The notes under the pieces were generated by a model, which searched no databases, was not told the origin of the DNA, and was given only the letters and a program-made list of their open reading frames with translations. Positions 1 to 11,340 of a stretch of DNA of 64,000 nt are shown piece by piece (positions within the stretch are counted from its first letter, which is position 1; each line of letters starts with the position of its first letter). The stretch is from Athripsodes cinereus. Taxonomy: Eukaryota > Arthropoda > Insecta > Trichoptera > Leptoceridae. The stretch covers positions 16,195,447 through 16,259,446 of the forward strand of contig OX388319.1 of assembly GCA_947579605.1 (NCBI GenBank). Direction: 5' to 3'. The position numbers were made by a program, and so were the translations under genes.

Positions 1-242
1 ATTACCTCAATATATTCATTAAACACACTAAAATTTGGTGAATATTGTCGATCGATGGTACTTGATCGAAGTTCATATTAGATTTGTTAAAATAAAATAC
101 TTTTGTTCAATACTTTTACATGACTTTGTTGATCAAAAGCCTTCGCTATTATTATCGAGTTAGCCTAGTGTGAAGAAATTTTCATAAATGTACTCAAAAC
201 TCATGCTTTCAATAATAAGAGAACATCACATGATATCGATAT

Positions 243-372
243 TTAAAAAAAATGTATCTGGGTTTTTGTTACTAACCCAAGTACAACTTTATACACTTTT
301 TTCAGTAAGCTATAATCGTGGAAGGGGAGTTTGCCGGTACCTGGGATCGAACCGTATTTTATTACGGAGTTA
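243..372 (-). mobile_element. tRNA-derived SINE, family S1 (reverse copy)
   Basis: Read on the minus strand, this stretch has a B-box-like GGTTCGATCCC, then the same body as the copy at 29566-29745 (CCGGCAAACTCCCCTT, a TTGGGTT block, ACCCAGATA) and an A-rich end. The tRNA-like head with the A box is diverged or missing. It lies next to no gene. The small open frames across it on both strands are chance frames. Confidence 0.6.
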
Positions 373-1134
373 TCTCTGACTTTTACATAATGAACAGATG
401 CTGATTTAATGTATCTGTGAGTATGATAGATCGTTGATAATAGATGTAATAGGTAGTATTTATTAATGAAGTTGGGTGTATTTGTAGGTACATGGTTACG
501 TAGATTATGTAGGTACATACATATGAGTGTGTTACAATTCCCATTACATCCGTGTGAATTTTTTACGCATGTAGATTTTTACTTGATATAAAAGCTAGTT
601 ATGTGAAAGTGAAAGGATCATGCTAATACAATTATAGCCCGATTGTATTGATAAATCGGCATGTGTACAGCTTAATGAAATGTACCTACACAACTTCTTT
701 GTCCTATTGCCATACTCTAATTAAAATCCTCGTGACAATTAATAATTGGAAATATATTTAAGTAGAAACAGGTTACATATTATTTCATGGAATTCACTGA
801 TTAAACTTATAATTTTGATTGAAGCTTTAAACATTCGCAAAATAAACTAATGAAAGTCGCGGGATATCAAAAGATTAAAATTTTGTCACGTAATCCATAA
901 ACAAACACTATGAAGAATGTTATTTAAGTGTTTGCTTGATCTTGTGTAACAGATGCAATTATGTATCTTATAGTATGTAAACAGTCAGTGTTCAAATTGA
1001 TTAGTGTTGTGGATCTATGACCGACCTGCAAGACACTCAGTTGTCAAAAACTTCTTTTTTCATCGAAGAGCTATATTTTAATTTATGTAGCTTTTTACCA
1101 CCATACATGCTTTTAAATATGCTTTCAACTTTTG
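373..1134. other. AT-rich stretch, no gene seen
   Basis: I see no supported coding frame, RNA gene or clear repeat. It is stop-rich in all frames, with ordinary AT-rich insect intergenic composition. Confidence 0.5.
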
Positions 1135-1300
1135 TTAATTTTTTTTTTTAAATTTATATTTATTTTATTCATAAATACACAGTATACATTGATATTACAT
1201 TAATAAAACAATATAACACACAGTAAAAATGCTCCCTCCATAAGCAACTACATAAATGCTTGTGCGGAGGGTCGGATTTCAATTATAACATTAACACAAT
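1135..1300 (-). repeat. Possible retroelement 3' end, reversed
   Basis: A T/A-rich block (TTTTTTTTTT, then TTTATATTTATTTTATTC) is followed by more complex sequence with a CGGAGGGTCGG core. This is the order expected for the reverse complement of a polyadenylated or AT-tailed retroelement. No coding remnant was seen, so the family is unknown. Confidence 0.3.
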
Positions 1301-1440
1301 ATAAGAATCAGCTAGAAATATTAATACACATATAAGAATTCGTTACAAATAGCAAACTTTCAGTTCTGATGTACGTTCATCAAACGTTCAACAAAATCTA
1401 CCAGCACAGTACAAAATTAAACCAATACAATGAATTGAGA

Positions 1441-1560
1441 TGATTGGTACCCTAAAGTTAGGATCTCGGATTCTAATCGAGAGAACCCGGGTTTGACCCG
1501 GGTATTGCCAACTTTCTGTGATGATATGCTCAAATACAATAAATGTCTGTGAAATATGTA
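1441..1560 (+). mobile_element. tRNA-derived SINE-like element, family S2
   Basis: The segment contains a tRNA-like order: an A-box-like TTGGTACC...GTTAGG, an anticodon-arm-like stem (CTCG-GATTCTAAT-CGAG), and a B-box/T-arm-like CCCGGGTTTGACCCGGG. A short unique tail follows. It lacks a convincing full acceptor stem, so I call it a SINE head and not a functional tRNA gene. Confidence 0.45.
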
Positions 1561-2330
1561 ATCAATTAATTAATGAAATTTACTTATCTTTCGCTTGGTA
1601 TGAGACTAGCATTGTTACATATGTAGTTTGTTATTATGGCAAATTGGTTTTCGATAAATGGTACAACATTTCGTCAAAAGTGAATAAAAATAAGGAAAAT
1701 TACATTGCATAAGTTAAAGTACTTTTTAATGATTATTTCATACCTACTAATTAATTGCACTTAATAATAATAAAAAAAAAAGATTTTGTATTTCAATATG
1801 AATTTAATTTTAAAATGACCAATTAATGTTATATTTTTTTATATGCACTATTTTACGATAATAATCAACTTTTTGGGGCCTTATTCATTTCTTATTCGTA
1901 GTATGAAAACAAAGGAAGATATCAAAGTTCACCTATCTCATTTTCTCGTCCGTCTTCTTACTCACCTCGGTGTTTAAAATGAACCATAAAAAATGCAATT
2001 TCATTCTACGTGCCTCATCTATTTATTCTGATCAATGGTTTCTGTTACACAACTCCATTGATTATCCATCATTACTGGTGTAATTTTTAATAATGTTTTC
2101 AACTGAAACAACACATTGATCAGTGATAATTATCTGTTGAACCAATAAATCAGTAACTACCATTGATTAAGCACATTTATTTCAATGATAACTACTTATT
2201 ACATTGCAGACACTTAATCTATCTTATTAAATGAGTATTTACTTACATTATTTATCTTACTTTAGATTTACGAGTGTGAAACTATTTTATAGGTAAAGTT
2301 ATGTTGCGGCTTTTAGCATCTAATAATGTT
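1561..2330. other. AT-rich stretch, no gene seen
   Basis: Nothing codes here convincingly. There are A-runs near 1770 and short imperfect repeats of CAGTGATAATTA-like sequence near 2100-2200. The 64-codon frame at 1518-1712 starts inside the SINE-like element and has no recognisable features. Confidence 0.45.
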
Positions 2331-2924
2331 CATATCGATTGTCCAGTTTTATAAATCAACAAATCAAAATGTTATTTATTTAAAAATCGCCATTTTTATA
2401 ATTTTGGTATATATTTATATTTGTTTAAAATTTATAACAGAATGTGAAATATACTAAATAATAATCGCACTGTTAGAGGCATTATGTTGTCTTTGTTCCG
2501 TTCAATAGTTAAACAATTCGAAATATTTATTTGTAGAACACAAAATAGGTACATTTTTTTCCACTAACTAAATAGTTAATATTATATTTAAAGGGAACCG
2601 TGTATTTTTTATAGTTATTTGTTTGTGAAATTGATATTGTGAAGTTGATTAGGTACATCTATGTATTACCAGTGAAATTGATATTGTGAAGTTGATTAGG
2701 TACATCTATGTATTACCAGTGAAATTGATATTGTGAAGTTGATTAGGTACATCTATGTATTACCAGTGAAATTGATATTGTGAAGTTGATTAGGTACATC
2801 TATGTATTTCCAGTGAAATTGATATTGTGAAGTTGATTAGGTACATCTATGTATTACCAATGAAATGAAAATTTTCAAAACTTTCGACCAGTTGTGTGAG
2901 TTGTGGAACTGGACAGTCGATATG
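2331..2924 (+). mobile_element. TIR DNA transposon (MITE), family M, copy 1
   Basis: The left end (CATATCGATTGTCCAG) is matched in reverse complement by the right end (CTGGACAGTCGATATG), giving imperfect terminal inverted repeats of about 35 bp. The body matches 39932-40326 through shared blocks including ACTGTTAGAGGCATTAT, TTTGTCTTTGTTCCGTT and AAAGGGAACCGTGTATTTTT. Copy 1 is longer because an internal 47-bp unit is present five times (2625-2859). Without the four extra units both copies are about 400 bp. It has no transposase, so it is non-autonomous. Superfamily is not assigned. Confidence 0.75.
2625..2859 (+). repeat. 47-bp minisatellite, 5 copies
   Basis: Units start at 2625, 2672, 2719, 2766 and 2813, exactly 47 bp apart, and are almost identical (unit 4 has TATTTCC for TATTACC). 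Each begins GTGAAATTGATATTGTGAAG. The family M copy at 39932-40326 has a single diverged version near 40220-40266, so the array is a local expansion inside this copy. Confidence 0.95.
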
Positions 2925-3040
2925 GTTTTAACCTTTTTTTAAAGTCCGTTCTTATGCAATAAATTCACTAAGGCAACTGAAATATTTTATCTGTACTTAC
3001 CTATTAATTATAATAAAATTTGGAAATACATTTAATTTTT

Positions 3041-3085
3041 TTCCCATTGATGCTGCCCAACTAGGTATAACCTGTTCTAGGGCAA
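3041..3085 (+). repeat. Short dispersed repeat (also at 52627-52670, reversed)
   Basis: The core GCCCAACTAGGTATAACCTG occurs here and, in reverse complement, at about 52631-52660, with flanking similarity (ATTGATG on one side). It is probably part of a larger degraded repeat. No coding potential was seen. Confidence 0.55.
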
Positions 3086-3109
3086 ACATCTCACAAACAT
3101 ATCAATCAT

Positions 3110-3360
3110 ACTGAAACATATACAATCACAAAAAGCATTCATCTCCTATATTAACACAATCACATTCATAACAAGAAAAACACTGCTGCAAACTGTCCAT
3201 ACATGAAACAACACACAAACAAACCATTTTTCCATATAAAACCAGAAAAAAACAACATATCCCTCAACCACACACATCACAAATCCCACACCACATACCA
3301 ACACAAGTATATTACCCCACATAAAACACAAAAACACAAAACAAATCATGGAACAAATCC
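3110..3360 (+). other. A/C-rich, G-poor strand-skewed tract
   Basis: On the + strand this 250-bp stretch is mostly A and C, with few G and T (many CACA and AACACA words). The skew makes chance open frames on both strands (3203-3409 plus, 3146-3349 minus), which I do not regard as genes. No exact tandem period is visible. Confidence 0.6.
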
Positions 3361-3409
3361 TAAGATATCCTGCAAACTCTCCATTGGCAGATCAGAATTA
3401 ATTCTATGA

Positions 3410-4383
3410 TTTTGTTCATATACGTTCATTGTAATGACAGCATTACCTACACAGGACAATTTTTGTATTAAAAGCAATTAATTATTAAAAGCTATTGGCC
3501 TTTTCTATTCTTTATCATCATCAAGCTATTTTAAAAACTCTAGTCACTCGATAACGGGTAGATAGCCGAAAAAAATGAAGCTATTTTCCAAAGACAGTAA
3601 TACAAGAAAAATATAGTAAAATCATGTACAAAAGAACAAACCTTTGTGAAATTATTGTGAAGAAAACTATGAAACGAATAACTCATAGAAAATTAACTTT
3701 GTTAAAAAAAAACAGAATCTAAAGGTATTGAATTTCACCTATTAAGATTATCTATTTTTTCGATACTAAAAATGGTAGTTTTGATAAAACTAAATGCCCA
3801 AATGATTTCGCAATAATTATGTTACGCTTTAAATCTCATATTTCAATAAAGGGTGTTAAACATAATCATTAATATGACATGCTTAATTTGCATTCGGGAC
3901 TCAACCAAAATATGTAAATTCTCAAAATATCAACGAGGAAAAATGCATAATTAATATTAAAAAGAAATGAAATAAGTATTATCATAAATCACAAAAATAA
4001 AAATGTATAATAAATGTGTTTTGTAATTGGTAATGAGCAAGTCAAAAACACCTGCAGTTTCTTTTCTTATATTTTTTATACTTATAAAAATAAAAATAAT
4101 AATAATTAATTTCACAATGACATGCAAAGAAAAAAATGTAATCACAGGTATAAATTAAGTGGGTATATATTATTATTAATAATCAATAGGTACTCGAAAA
4201 TAATCAATAAATAAAATAATATCTGCGTACGTGCATAGGTATAGGTAAAATAATAATTATATAATTTACTAGTTCTGTACACTTACTGGTCAGAGATATT
4301 ATAAATTTGTTGGATCTATGAATTTATTTAACAATACCATTATGACATTTCCTACAAGTTTGGCACTGCGTGACTAACTGCGT
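3410..4383. other. AT-rich stretch, no gene seen
   Basis: No supported coding, RNA or repeat feature. Several AT-only patches occur between 3950 and 4270. The minus frame 3957-4145 is a chance product of that composition. Confidence 0.45.
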
Positions 4384-4436
4384 GATTTTCTGATCCATAA
4401 AGATTTTCTGATCTATAAAGATTTTCTGATCCATAC
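4384..4436 (+). repeat. 18-bp tandem repeat, about 3 copies
   Basis: The unit GATTTTCTGATCCATAAA begins at 4384, 4402 and 4420. The second unit has CTATAAA and the last stops at CCATAC. It lies directly upstream of a family D copy. Confidence 0.9.
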
Positions 4437-4496
4437 ACATTTAGGATTTGTAGCTTACCTCATCTTCGAATTGAAGACGTCAATCATCATCTGATA

Positions 4497-4571
4497 GTGT
4501 TCCGTGGAGCTTCCGGCAAAGAATCGGTCTCCCACTTTTTCCCGCAAATTTTCGAGTGCCCTGTAAAAGGC

Positions 4572-4649
<78 letters not shown>

Positions 4650-4767
4650 TTATCCACCCATCTTGAATGACTAAAATTTTCGTTAGCACGAGGCGGACAG
4701 CTTGCATTTTATAACATGCAGCTGGTCTGCTGGCTATCCCACTTGTTGGATATGCCGTGATGGTATA
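4497..4767 (+). repeat. Family D dispersed repeat, forward copy with (AT)n insert
   Basis: The blocks run in family order: GGTCTCCCACTTTTTCC, TTTTCGAGTGCCCTGTAAAA, (AT)n, CCACCCATCTTGAATG, CAGCTTGCAT, ATGCAGCTGG, GGCTATCCCACTTGT and GATATGCCGTGATGGTATAG. This is one of the most complete copies. Its internal inverted repeat is CAGCT..GCAT / ATGC..AGCTG, where other copies have AACTT / AGTT, a matched change in both arms. Confidence 0.8.
4574..4645. repeat. (AT)36 microsatellite
   Basis: Seventy-two uninterrupted alternating A/T bases lie inside a family D copy, replacing the spacer that other copies have between GGCAGATAT and the GCCACCCATCCTGAATG-like block. It is self-complementary and likely length-polymorphic. 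Confidence 0.97.
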
Positions 4768-5468
4768 GTAGTAGTAGTTTTTTAAAATTCAAAATAATAA
4801 AAAAAAAATGCAAAATTTATTTATAACATTTCAGATACAAATTGTTTGTTTATTTTTTTATTTTTGTTTTTATAAAATATTTGTAATAAAAATTAGTCCG
4901 TCCTGCTTAGTTTGTTGTGGATTAAAAATACGAATTATTTAGGATTAAATGTTGTTCTTGTATAAGAGACTTAATTGAAACTACAAGTTCCTGAATATCC
5001 CTATTTTTATTTAAGATCAACGACACATACACCCTCCAGATAATTTTGCTTTTCAAATAATTATTTTTACTTTATGTATGTGCAAAGCCCGAACATAAAC
5101 ATGAACACATTATTACAAACTATATATTCATGTGAAAATATTACACAACTTTCCATATAATTAAATAAATAAATAATTACCAATACATTGCATATTACCA
5201 ATACATTGATGTGTATTAAATTGTAAATGAATGTATATAATATGTGTACATAAGCTCGCTGTATAAATAATTATTAAGAATATTGAAAATAATAATTAAT
5301 TAATTTAATTTGATGGTAGGATTAACATTTGCATTGAAATTGATATTTTAATGCATACGATATTTTACTTTTTTGTACATGGAATACATTTATTTGTACA
5401 TACATATATACCTAATATTATGGTTGAATTTTTCAAATAACAAATGAAAATTTGTTAATTTAATTAAT

Positions 5469-5606
5469 TCAGCGATGACGCATACCAATTAGCTTGAATG
5501 CATTATTTTTTCTTGGTACGGAGAGAACAGTCTGCATATTTATTACTTTCAGCAAGTTCGCTGTCTACTCTATTTGTGGGATATGCTGTGGTGGTATGGT
5601 GGTAGT
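5469..5606 (+). repeat. Family D dispersed repeat, forward, 3' part
   Basis: It starts at TTCAGCGATGACGCATACC and ends at GGGATATGCTGTGGTGGTATGG. The central hairpin arms are degraded (GTCTGCAT ... TTTCAGCAAG). Confidence 0.7.
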
Positions 5607-5651
5607 ATAATTAATTGAATTATTGTGTTTGACTATAACTACTACTTCTAC

Positions 5652-5787
5652 TTCTTCTTCTTCATCGTCAGGGCAGAAACCAGCCTCCTCCATTCAGAGC
5701 GTCTCTGTGCCAATCGCGTCACCTTTTCCCACGACATTCCCTGCGCTCTGATGTCGTTGTCATAGGAACGGTGTATTGTGAAAGAGG
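5652..5787 (-). mobile_element. RTE-like LINE 3' end, family R, 5'-truncated
   Basis: This is the reverse complement of the 3' coding end seen at 59853-60200. On the minus strand it reads through ACACCGTTCCTATGACAACG, GACGCGATTGGCACAGAGAC and GAGGAGGCTGGTTTCTGCC, followed by a (GAA)n/(GATGA)-like tail, here seen as CTTCTTCTTCTTCATC. A likely 9-bp duplication (TACTTCTAC) flanks it at 5643-5651 and 5788-5796, though the flank is low-complexity. Confidence 0.7.
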
Positions 5788-5799
5788 TACTTCTACTAC

Positions 5800-7187
5800 T
5801 ACTAATTTAATGTTTTATGATCAACCATATTTCAGAAATCAGCGGGTTCACTGCATCATTTAAAACTGGATTATCTTCTTATACTAGAATAAAATAACAC
5901 ATCATATTCAGGGGCGGCAAATTTTCTAGGTACTAAATATTTTATGGGTATATTTAAAATTTAAGAATGGCTGTTATTTATAGAACACTTGGAAATTTTT
6001 GTGATAAATTTCATGCACATATGTTTAAAAGCTTGTATAAAATCTTGTGAGATAAATATCGTACAAGAATAATTAAATTTACGATGCATTCCTAGCGTTA
6101 CATATTTTTAATAATCGTTTAATTATTGTTACTGTACCTTAATGAAATCTCACATATTAGGTGGAATGCCAAAAAATAAATAATAAGTATGCAAATTATT
6201 TAAGCTTCGATAACATATGTTGTTTGAAATATAATAAATAAACAGTAAATTCCAATCAAATAGCTATTTTATATAATTGCATGGATTTTATGAATTATTT
6301 TGGTAACATTAGAAGTTGGTAAATAATAGATACAAAATTATACTGCAATGTATATAAGAAGTGAAGAAACGGAAGATGCTTAATTCTATTCGTTCTTAAA
6401 AATGTCTGTTGGTAAAATAGATGGAGACAAATCTCACACCAATTATTCTTTTTTAAATATTTTTTTGTATACTTATTAAAAAAAAAAAAAAAATACTAGC
6501 AGCACCTACCGATTATTTGCAAAAAGATACTCCTATTTAAAACTGCTTTGTCATTATTTTTTCTCTCCCTACTTGTAGACCTCCACCTTATATTTTTATT
6601 TTTATTTTTAAGGCTTTATTTTTATTATATATTATATTTTTATTATTATTTTTCAAGGCTTCTCTGGGTTGCCTATGTTTTTTGGGATCAACTTATAACA
6701 TTTTTAACCCAGGCCGTGTCTTCATTTTATAATTCTGGTGTCTTTCTGTCGGTTCCTTGCTTAGCCATATGAGCTTCCTAAACCTGACTTGACTCTAAAA
6801 TAATTTTATACCCTTTAATCTATATATACATCTTTAGTTCAGTTACAAAGTAAGCAAATAGACATAATTCATTTCATAATATTTTTTAGTTAATCTCAAT
6901 GATACATTCCTAATCATATTTCCAATTGCAACTTTTTTTATAGTCTTATTCATCAAGTAGGTGTACAGAGTGTAGAGATGAGTATCCAACCGAAGAATAA
7001 TTGCAGTGCACTACTTAAGTGGCATATAAGTAGTTGGTACAATGCATAAATGATTACTAACATATTATTGTTACATATATCATGATATTGTGGTAACAAC
7101 GTAAATATAAAGTAGGATACTATAAAAACATTGTGAAGATGTAAACGTTACTATGAAGTTATCGTAGATGGGAACCGTATAAAATAA
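5800..7187. other. AT-rich stretch, no gene seen
   Basis: No supported gene. There is an A-run near 6477 and T-rich DNA at 6590-6660. A less AT-rich patch at 6655-6775 may be a worn retroelement, but I cannot place it. The frame at 6548-6772 looks like translated T-rich repeat. Confidence 0.4.
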
Positions 7188-7196
7188 TTTTAGTAT

Positions 7197-7601
7197 ATAT
7201 AATGAGTTACAATCCATTGGATTGGTCTGCAACGAGTTTGGTTTTTCTTCTCCATTCGTCTCTATTCTCCGCCAGTCTTTTCAGCTCTACGTATGAGCCA
7301 CAGTTCATATCACTCTTCAGTTGGTCCATATATGCGTCTCTTGGTCGGCCTCTGGCATTTGTCCCCTCGGTCTTACCCTCCGCGATGGCTATGAGTAGTC
7401 CTGGGTGCCTGATGTTGTGGCCAATCCAGTTAGCTCGTTGTTGGCTGATTCTCTTAAGGAGTTGCCTTTTTTCGCCTACCCTGGTTAATACTTCTTCGTT
7501 TTCGACGTGCTCCGACCAATGGATCTTAAGCATGCGTCTGTAGCACCACATTTCAAAGGCCGCCAACCGTCCACTTTCACTCTTGCTGATGGTCCTCGTC
7601 T
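7197..7601 (-). mobile_element. Truncated LINE, family Q: reverse-transcriptase C-terminal remnant
   Basis: The minus strand encodes an open run (stop-side near 7207, frame to 7566) typical of the end of a non-LTR retrotransposon polyprotein. Recognisable parts are MWCYRRMLKI, then WSEHVENEEVLTR, QRANWIGHNIRH, GRPRDAYMDQL and NRDEWRRKTK. This is the thumb and tail region after the catalytic palm, so the piece is strongly 5'-truncated. The 9-bp sequence TTTTAGTAT occurs at both borders (7188-7196 and 7602-7610), consistent with a target-site duplication. A related interrupted copy lies at 25262-26075, also on the minus strand. The plus-strand frame over it is a shadow. Confidence 0.8.
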
Positions 7602-7610
7602 TTTTAGTAT

Positions 7611-9203
7611 GACATATTATTGTGATAATTAAAAATATCGATGATATGGGTCCATGTGAAATGTTTTCAAATAACTTGCATGGTACTATGTCATATTAAA
7701 TTACAAATTGCATATAATGGATAAATGGATGCGTATATAAAAGTCCACATTGAATTTTTCTGATTTATATCAATCATTTATAAAGCAAATTTCAATACCC
7801 TGTTATTCACCAAATATTTTTATTATCCTTAAAACGTTTATTTGCATGTATTTTTCGATGTCTTGTATAAAATAATCTAGTAACCATTATTCATACTTTT
7901 CCTCCAACCATTAATCTTGTTCTGTGAGTTATTTTTATATGTTATTGGTATAATTAATTAATAATAATAAATAAAACAAAAATATATTAATAGATTATTT
8001 ACGTTCATGAAATCAATATTCCGGAAAATGATTAAGTAATCTAATTTTTAAATGCCGGTTCCCAGGCATTAAAAAATTAGATCTACCAATTACTAATATC
8101 AAATTTCCGCATTATTTACTAGGCGCACCTTACACGGCCTATTATGACACGCAAGTATCTATCCATTATGCTATTTAGTACTATTTAATTTCTTCGCAAC
8201 GTAGTCTTATACTCTAACGGCCTTTTGTAAAATGGTATTGTACGTAGAGGACTGTACGTAGCATTCTATTGCCGTGCTATGTATGTATAGGTACCGAAAT
8301 ATCGACTTCGAATATTAATTTAATTAGCGGACACCTGCAGTAGTTTTGTATTTCAGAGTAATATGAATAATTGTCATAGCCTCAAGAAGTGTGTGATATC
8401 ATGAATGAATTAAACTTGTTCTAGTTTTTTGTTTTATTTATATACTATTCTGTTTTCGTTTGATTCTAGAAGATTTTTTTTTATCCGAAGCAAAGTGTAA
8501 AGAGATAAAAGAGTCGTTTAGAAAATTTATTCATCTTTATTTTATGTATATGTATTTTTGAAAGATATTTAAATAAAAAAAAGCTAATGATATTTTTATC
8601 GAAACTAAATACATTTCTGTAAATTTATACGCTATCCATTGTGTAAATTATTTTAAGGATATTACAAGTGAAGTATGTAATCTATTTTTAATTACTGCAG
8701 TGCTAAATCATGTCTTTTCTTTTTTTTTCGGAGCCCAGTTTTTAACTTTCTTCTGACGATGTATTTCTCTTTTTTATCCGTCTATTTTCTTATTGGTCTC
8801 GATAACTAGCGCCTTATAGCGGGATGTGTACCATACAATAAACTATCAATAATACCGCAACGGTTAGTGTTCATAATATTATTTGATTTAGTTTAATCTT
8901 TTAACACGCGGTTTGGTTTGGTACATAATATCAACACTGCCTTATAGCAAGCACTATAGCAGTATGCCGGTACCTGCTTACTAGTGCTTAGTGCCTATCT
9001 CTCTGGTTACATAGTCTCCTCATAGTACTACTGCGAGCACTCACATTGTTTATATTGTCAATCACTTTTCGTTTCATTTGTAAACGGGAAATCTGTGCGT
9101 ACGGTCGCTTCTCTGTTGTTCCGATAGTTAAAAATAATCATAGAAAACTAACATATTTATAAAAATGTTACCGCGATGTTATTATTTCTATCTGTCAGTG
9201 ATA
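7611..9203. other. AT-rich stretch, no gene seen
   Basis: No supported coding region apart from the hairpin at 8039-8082. The part from about 8760 to 9120 is less AT-rich (TCTCGATAACTAGCGCC, GTGCGTACGGTCGC) and could hold an untranslated exon or regulatory DNA, but nothing in the sequence proves it. Confidence 0.4.
8039..8082. repeat. 18-bp-stem hairpin
   Basis: The left arm 8039-8056 and right arm 8065-8082 are reverse complements with one mismatch in 18. The loop is GGTTCCCA. The arms read ATCTAATTTTTAAATGCC and its partner. It may be a compact fold-back remnant of a mobile element; expression is unknown. Confidence 0.85.
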
Positions 9204-9258
9204 AAATAAATAAATAAAATCAAATAATAAATCAGTGTCATCAAAAATAAATAGTGTA
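9204..9258 (+). repeat. 55-bp direct repeat, copy 1
   Basis: It matches 10267-10321 at 53 of 55 positions, with starts 1063 bp apart. The unit contains AATCAAATAATAAATCAGTG and TCATCAAA. It is not simple sequence throughout, so chance is unlikely. Confidence 0.9.
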
Positions 9259-11340
9259 CGAAAAATTACATAATTGTTGTGATTTGCATATTATTTGTTC
9301 TGTGTTTTTTATGTTATTAAAAATAGCTGAGTGGTGAATTAAAACGAAATAATTTACGTGTGGTTTGTTTGTGTTTTTTTAGTTAATTATTTCACTAATA
9401 TTTAGAGCTGATTTTTATCACAGTCTGGTAACAAAATTCAATGATATTATTTCCAAATTTCATGATCAGTTTCAGGAATATATTATCAGGAATTGTATTT
9501 TTCTAATAAAATTTCTTTGGAGCCTAATAACTTCTGACTATTAGAAATGTTTTACAAGTTATCTATGTAATTTTGTTGCCATTACTTACAAGGTGGTAAG
9601 AATATTGGGAATCTACTATAGTAGGGTAGTCAGCAGATTAGCTTCATATTTATAACATCAATACGGAAGATACAATTTAAGATACTCAATACTGAAAATT
9701 CAAATTCATTATTAGTATTATATTAATATATTACTATATTCATATCGAAAGATTTCTACGTTGTGGCGATATATATCGTAAATAACTATACAATTAATTA
9801 ATTTTATCAACATACAATGAATAAAAGTGTACGAAATTAATCTACGTTCCATTTTAGCTAGGGAAGGTAATTCCTCAGTTTCTGCAGCGAGTCAAAATGA
9901 ACCTTGCAATGTTTTTCCTTACAGGTATAAAATAAACAAACAAACTACGTTTTCAAACTACGTAAACGTTATCGATTTCGGAAATCCTTTATTGTATCTC
10001 TCGTTAATGGTAAAGGTTTACCGAATTCGATCGCGATTTAAATAATAAAGTAAAAGAAGTACATTGTGGAATACCAGAAACGTTCAAAATGTCTAGTTAA
10101 TCCTTCTAAAATAAATAATACATAAACATTTTTAACAGATATGTTAGAGTTTGAAACAAATACAAATACATCTTAAACACCCTCACAAAAAGTATAACAA
10201 GGGTAAAAAAGGTTGTAAACAGAATGTTTTGACCAGGAATTGAATGAGAGTTTGAGGCCAGAGACTAAATAAATAAATAAAATCAAATAATAAATCAGTG
10301 TCATCAAATATAAACAGTGTATTTTCAAATTCAGACTTTTTAAGAACCTGAATCGAATTTAAAATGATGGGATTGCAAAACGCATCTACGAAATATACAC
10401 TATGAGGGTCATTGATTATGAACAATAAATAATAATAACCAATGAAATAAATTACTAAAAATTACTATTCCTTTCATCCTATTATTACTTACAAAATTAT
10501 ATAAAATACTTGAGAACACAATACTTAACTGTGAGAATTGGGACATTGTTAGCAAAAAAGAACTAAAATAACCTTGGATAAAATTATATATTCTAATCAT
10601 CTGTGTAAACACTTGTACATGGACGTATAGTAACAAAGTACATTCGCTTAAAAAACATATGACCTGTCTGCTGCTGTACATAACGTGTGAATATTATTAA
10701 ATTATTCTCACAATAGAAAATATTTTATTTTTATTATTCTTCGATTTTATTTAAATACTGATGAAGGAAGGATTTTGAGATGGTATATTTTGTACTTTAG
10801 GATAGAATATGGAATGAATTTTGCGAATAAAATAGATTTTATTAATTTATATATTATATATTTTGGAAGTCATTTCAATTTGGTATTAAAAATGTTTAGG
10901 GGCTGAACAAATTTTTCGTCATAAATTTTCTAATTTTGCTTCAAAAATATTTTTTCCTATATTTTATTTAAATATTTATTTATACATCATAAACGGCCAT
11001 TGACAATTTGTATTGAATAGAAAATAAATAACAAAAATAATTTATATCTAAGTATAAAATAGCAAAAATAAATCTGTAAAATGATTGTTGTTGATCGCTT
11101 ACAGCCTTATGTTGTGATAATTCTATTCGCTTAACTAAAAATGCTGTTTTCAATTTTTTTATTATAATATCACAAGCATTTATTTTATGTATTTTTAAAT
11201 CCTGCCGTACACACTTACCGGTTAATCTAACCTTAAGCTTGTAAGCTATTTTATCAAAACTTAAATACAAACCTGTAAAAATTCTTTCAAAGCATTTACA
11301 ATTTTCCGAATGAATTACTTTTAAATTTTACTTCTTAAAT
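9259..11340. other. AT-rich stretch with one direct repeat, no gene seen
   Basis: Apart from the second 55-bp repeat copy at 10267-10321, I see no gene. The small frames at 9827-10045, 10183-10425, 10409-10681 and 10980-11270 lack recognisable motifs and have the AT-rich codon use expected of chance frames. Confidence 0.4.
10267..10321 (+). repeat. 55-bp direct repeat, copy 2
   Basis: Partner of 9204-9258, with two substitutions near its right end (CAAATATAAACAGTGTA for CAAAAATAAATAGTGTA). Confidence 0.9.

Noticed and set aside
1462..1508. A tRNA gene on the plus strand
   Set aside because: It has tRNA-like anticodon and T arms but no matching acceptor stem, so it is better described as a SINE head.
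2625..2859. CRISPR array
   Set aside because: The 47-bp repeats are directly adjacent, with no unique spacers, in eukaryotic DNA, so it is a minisatellite.
7202..7543. A plus-strand 113-codon protein
   Set aside because: The minus strand carries the recognisable reverse-transcriptase tail; the plus frame is its shadow.
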